DNA from: Paracentrotus lividus
Taxonomy: Eukaryota; Echinodermata; Echinoidea; Camarodonta; Echinidae
Assembly: GCA_940671915.1 (NCBI GenBank)
Contig: CALNVZ010002974.1
Span: 13,768,878-13,832,877, forward strand
Direction of reading: 5' to 3'
Length of the DNA stretch: 64,000 bases
Shown here: positions 60,001 to 64,000 of the stretch, piece after piece
How positions within the stretch are numbered: the stretch's first letter is position 1
Layout of the letters: the number at the start of each line of letters is the position of its first letter
Notes under the pieces: generated by a model
What the model was told of the DNA's origin: nothing
Databases searched by the model: none
What the model saw: the letters and a program-made list of their open reading frames with translations, nothing else
Position numbers and translations under genes: made by a program

Positions 60001-63000
60001 TTCATCAGACTAACATTATTGCACTTGATTGTTCGAATATTGATATAACATCATGAAAGAATCATAGGTAAATCAACTCAAACGAACTAACATAATGATT
60101 GATCTGTGGCAAAGCAACAATGAAATCCTAACTGGGGAGTAGGCCTACCTGACTTCAGAAATAATGCAAATTTCAATACCCTTGAATTGTGCCGCAAAGC
60201 CGTTTTTGGAGCCCCCCGACCACTAAAGCTTCCTGTGTTACGCTTCAAGCATTACGGAAACTCTATTTTTTTTAATAGCATTTGAAAGATAAGATCAGAG
60301 CATCTATAACATAAAAAAATATAGACATCATTATTTTGAAAACAAAATTTTGGATAGACTTTTCCAAAACCTGGTCCCGTTTTTATTTTATACGCACTGT
60401 TAATAGGAGCATCTGTTTTCATTTTCTAAATTTGCGGGGTCTTGAGTTCTATCAACCCCTGACATCTGGTATACACAAGTGTGATGTCTTTAAATGTTGC
60501 ATGCCCTTGTCAACTGCTGCATGAACTTATGTTGAATTATGGACAAACCTCCTCATACTGATCAAAATATTTATTTTTGAAAATGCTTGTAATAGAATTA
60601 AACTTATCCTTTGTAAAACATGTAGCTGAGCTAACTTTTATTTTAGCTTCAACTGAAAAATCAAAGTCTTACGAAATCTATGACAAGAATTTGTCTCATG
60701 CTCATGCGTATAGGATATTATGCTTTGAAATGAAAATTTAAAAAAATTATGAAACTTTAAAAAAATCTTGTAATCAAGTTGTGCCAAATAAGCAGGTTTA
60801 TGTGTCAGGGTCCGTTAATGAAATTTCAATTCAAAAATTATGCGTCAATATGACGTGTTATGATGTTTTTCAGACCATGTTTACGTAAACCTCCTTACTG
60901 AAATCGGCCTGGAAGATTACAAATACTTGGAAATTGTTTGGCTTTTAGGAATGCAGTTGCAAGAAAGTGGAAACATTTTATTGGGCAATATGGGCCTCTC
61001 TATTAATTCCCAACATGACAGTCCCCTTTTGAACTTTACGGGAAGAGAGAGCATGAACATCCAATTTAGCCAAATTTATGAACCTTTATCAACACCTTGC
61101 CTTACATCACACTATAAAAGTTTTGAAAACTGCCAACTCTCTCATAATAGATATATGACTTCTATTTAGTGCCAGAAGGTCATTAGCTATTCAGTATGTT
61201 TGTTGTAAACACCCTTCTGCTCTGACTAGACAATATTCTACAGTGTTATCAGGTACAAAACAAGACTCTGCACCCCAAAATCAGATGATGATGAGCCACA
61301 GCATTAATATTACACCATATTTCTGTCAAAAACACTATGCCTCACGTTCATAATAAAGACCAAAAACAACATTGGAATAAGTAGTATCCTATAGTTAAAT
61401 TTAGAGTTTTGAATCAAGAACATTAACACAATTATTAGCATAAGCAGGTGACAGTTACCCAAGCCCCCCCCCCCCCCCCCCCCAATTTGAGTCAATGCCC
61501 TCCAAATTTGACATTACAATTGAGAATTCCCCCCCCCAAAAAAAAAAAAAAAAAAAAAAGCAGTGTGGGGGCCCTGCCACAACCATTCTGCAAGAGAACT
61601 ACCATTTAGTATCAGGTTATAATGAGTGTCCTTATGATTCTTTCTATTACCTCTTCTCATTATGAACATCATTACATGTGAATGCAGTGACACCATTCAA
61701 AGTAGATAACGTCATCAATTGTTTATTAGGTAATGTCAAAGACCTTTGAACATATGCCCCCATCCCCGTCCCCAAGAGATTCTCACCCCAAACCTGCCCC
61801 ACCCTGCGGCGAATTAAATTACTACATACACTAGATACCAACAGGTGACACATTGTGTTCGCTTCAGGGTAACCGCGTACCATAGGAGGTACAATTTATA
61901 CACCGTGGTGAATTTAAGAGGGCAGAAAGCAGTCGCAGGGTACACCCGATTCGACAACGCGTACCTGGGAGCCAGTCAAACGTCAAAATCAAATCTTGGT
62001 AGAGAGGTCAGAAAGGGGAAACAAGACGATGACAGTAATCATATTTGAGAACGTTCACAAAACCTTGTCGGGGGTTACTCTGCGATAACATATGGCGATA
62101 CCCAAACTACTTGTGGATTACCTTAAAAGCATTGTTGGAAATTCCGTGCAGGTATGAAAGCCAAGTTTCTTTTCAGACAGGAAATAAACTTTTGCTATCA
62201 AAGTAGCGAACAGAATATTGGGAAAGGCGTGAAGGGGAAATGAAAAATTGTACAATGTGAGCTTGTAGAAACAGCCAGAAAAGAAAGAAAGAAAAAATAG
62301 AAAACTTGTAAAATTAAAATCAATAAAACAGAAAAGAAGTTAGAGATGTATGTGCCAAAATTTATAAAGAAAAGAATATATTTTGCATGACTTAGGACAA
62401 GCGTAGCAGAAGCAAACTAGAAGATTCATAAATTGGTCTCAAAATGAGCATAATGAGAGGAGACTTTCTTTGCCAGTAACTTTTCCTCCCTTCCAGGTAA
62501 ACTGCCATACAAACAAGCACACTCTATAGATGCTCATAAAGACCTACTGGAAAACCTCCTTGGGATCTACTAGAGGTCAGTCTTCTCTCTTCTCCGTACC
62601 CTTCACGAGTCATAGCGCTCTGCCAAATTGGCATCACATATCTGGGCACAGGAGGCGAGGGGCTCAAGGGTCGGGATTGTTCTTCTCGCGTGGAGCAACA
62701 CCTGAAGAATCTGGTGGAATGCGGGGAGTATTAGGCTAGACAAACGTGACCTCCATTCTGCTCAAAGAATCCATAGCCCATATATCGGTTGACATTCACC
62801 ATGTCTGGAGTGCAATTCAACCAGAGCCATTGATAACGCAGAGGCTGCGACGATAGTCCATGGCTATTACCGTTTGATTTTGGCCTCAATTTGATGTTCG
62901 GTATTTGTGTTTTCCCTTTCTACAAAACCTGAATGACAAATGATAAGAAGCTTGAAGGTATGGGGAGGGGATGTTTGGTAACGAAATGGCCTTCTTGCTT

Positions 63001-63665
63001 TAATATTCTTATCCTCATGCTTATCAACTATGTGGAAATTAATAATATAATATTAATAACCGTGCCCACTACTGCCTCTTTAAGGTGCATTGAGATGTAA
63101 ATATCAATAAAGCACAATAGCCTCTATGCACAGATGCTTCAATGAAGATGTAGTAGAAGGGGTTTTTTTTTTTTTTTTTTTATTCAGCCACCAAAATTGA
63201 CAAAAGTAAGCCCCAAAAATCAATTCCTGATTATGTTACAAGGATTTACATGTAGCGCCCTTACTATCAGGATACTTAGCCCAAAGGTGTTAACAAAATT
63301 CTATGTCCACTAAAAGTCGAGTTTTCTTTAAAAAAAGTTGCTAACAATATGTAAGCAAAATATTTTATTGTGTGACCCAAATATAAGTCTCCATATGTAA
63401 GCCTGTAACGCTTTCGACTTTTAATGATTTTGGGTAGTTCAGTTTTGTGAGTGATCATCACTGCTTACGGCATATGTGCTTAAGTGATTCTGCCGACTGA
63501 CTCTAGTAGAGCGTGAAGTCATTTGCAATATTATATGAACCCATACGCAATGCATCAATGTCATACTCTACACTCTATATTAAAGGAATGCCAGAAAACT
63601 TTTTACAAGACACAAACTGTATCTTAAATGTATGGTAATATACTATGAAAAAAAGGGCAAAAAAA
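60001..63665. other. Unique DNA, no gene seen
   Basis: Contains C20 at 61464-61483, C9 followed by about 22 A (61529-61559), and a T run near 63161-63181. The segment at 61845-62060 is a little GC-richer and carries a 67-codon frame with no recognised domain. CCTCCCTTCCAG|GTAAAC near 62497 is a weak plus-strand splice-like site. No gene can be supported. Confidence 0.5.
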
Positions 63666-63673
63666 AAAAAAGG

Positions 63674-63808
63674 GGATTCCATCAGTAGGTCAAGCATTAG
63701 ACGAATTGACATGGGTTTGACCATAGCTCAGTTTGAAGAGTGAATGTCTACAAATTCAGGGAGGTTCAGGTCTCGAAACCGATGAATCCCATTTCTTTGC
63801 CCATTTTA
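63674..63808 (+). repeat. Degenerate tRNA-derived SINE copy
   Basis: CCATAGCTCAGTTTGAAGAG (decayed A box) is followed by TCTACAAATTCAGG and by a tail CCCATTTCTTTGCCCATTTT that matches the SINE tail at 34440-34470. It is preceded by an inverted stub GGGATTCCATC, the reverse complement of the same tail start, so this copy too has an inverted layout. Boxes are too decayed to be active. Confidence 0.65.
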
Positions 63809-64000
63809 TAAATATTATACAAACTGTCTTTCCGCCATTGTTTCAAAATATATAGAACTAAATAGGTCTCCTGCTCATTGGAATAATGTAATCAGAAACA
63901 TATTTTGGTTTTATAATCAAAACTCACACACCATAAAATGTTGTAATTAATTAAGTTATGAATATCTAATGTCCTTGGATAGAGTAACATGATTGATGTT

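Noticed and set aside
61845-62048. 67-codon plus-strand frame as an exon
   Set aside because: No flanking splice sites that I can support and no recognised domain.
1-64000. CRISPR array or bacterial operon
   Set aside because: No regularly spaced identical repeats with unique spacers, and no dense coding; the sequence is eukaryotic in character.

Overview
The window looks like non-coding DNA (intergenic or deep intronic) from a marine deuterostome invertebrate, most likely an echinoderm such as a sea urchin. The signs are an AT-rich background, about twenty long G or C homopolymers, many GA/CT microsatellites, a broken DIRS-type retroelement, several families of short inverted-repeat DNA transposons, and tRNA-derived repeats. 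The assignment is an inference; no host gene was found that would fix the species. I found no convincing host protein-coding exon. Nearly all open frames are under 130 codons, many are low complexity, and the longest lie over the assembly gap or inside the DIRS fossil.

Layout. 1-6000: mostly unique DNA with GA-rich tracts and a 50-bp minimal MITE. 6012-10262: two diverged inverted arms of about 550 bp enclosing about 3.2 kb, with an assembly gap (10303-10840) just outside the right arm. 11273-11673: a minisatellite of about 53 bp arranged in trimers. 12314-13505: three different MITEs close together. 15342-15631: a full-length Harbinger-type MITE. 17537-17612: a tRNA-Thr-like SINE remnant. 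24011-24964: a complex foldback element with a second foldback nested inside. 26531-27114: an element with TTAA flanks. 28821-29588: two MITEs end to end. 34108-34490: an inverted pair of tRNA-derived repeats, one interrupted by a MITE. 34565-38905: three local tandem duplications. 44645-45523: an element with perfect 26-bp inverted ends. 46143-52578: a broken DIRS retroelement on the minus strand. 54234-54743: a second copy of the 0.5-kb Harbinger-type MITE. The rest is unique AT-rich DNA.

How the parts relate. Three families can be tied to a target-site preference because two or more copies show the same flanks: GGGTGG... ends with TAA, GAGTGTG... ends with TTA (both fit PIF/Harbinger), and GGGGGCATTTCAT... 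ends with CAG (family unassigned). None carries a transposase here, so all are non-autonomous. Nesting gives a relative order: the CAG-type MITE is younger than the tRNA-derived repeat it interrupts.

The most speculative observation is a set of minus-strand sites (near 55485, 41569 and 21392) where a long AG-free, often pyrimidine-rich stretch ends in AG directly joined to GTAAG. This is the form of a recursive splice site inside a very long intron. If real, the window would lie within a giant minus-strand intron; RNA data would be needed to decide.
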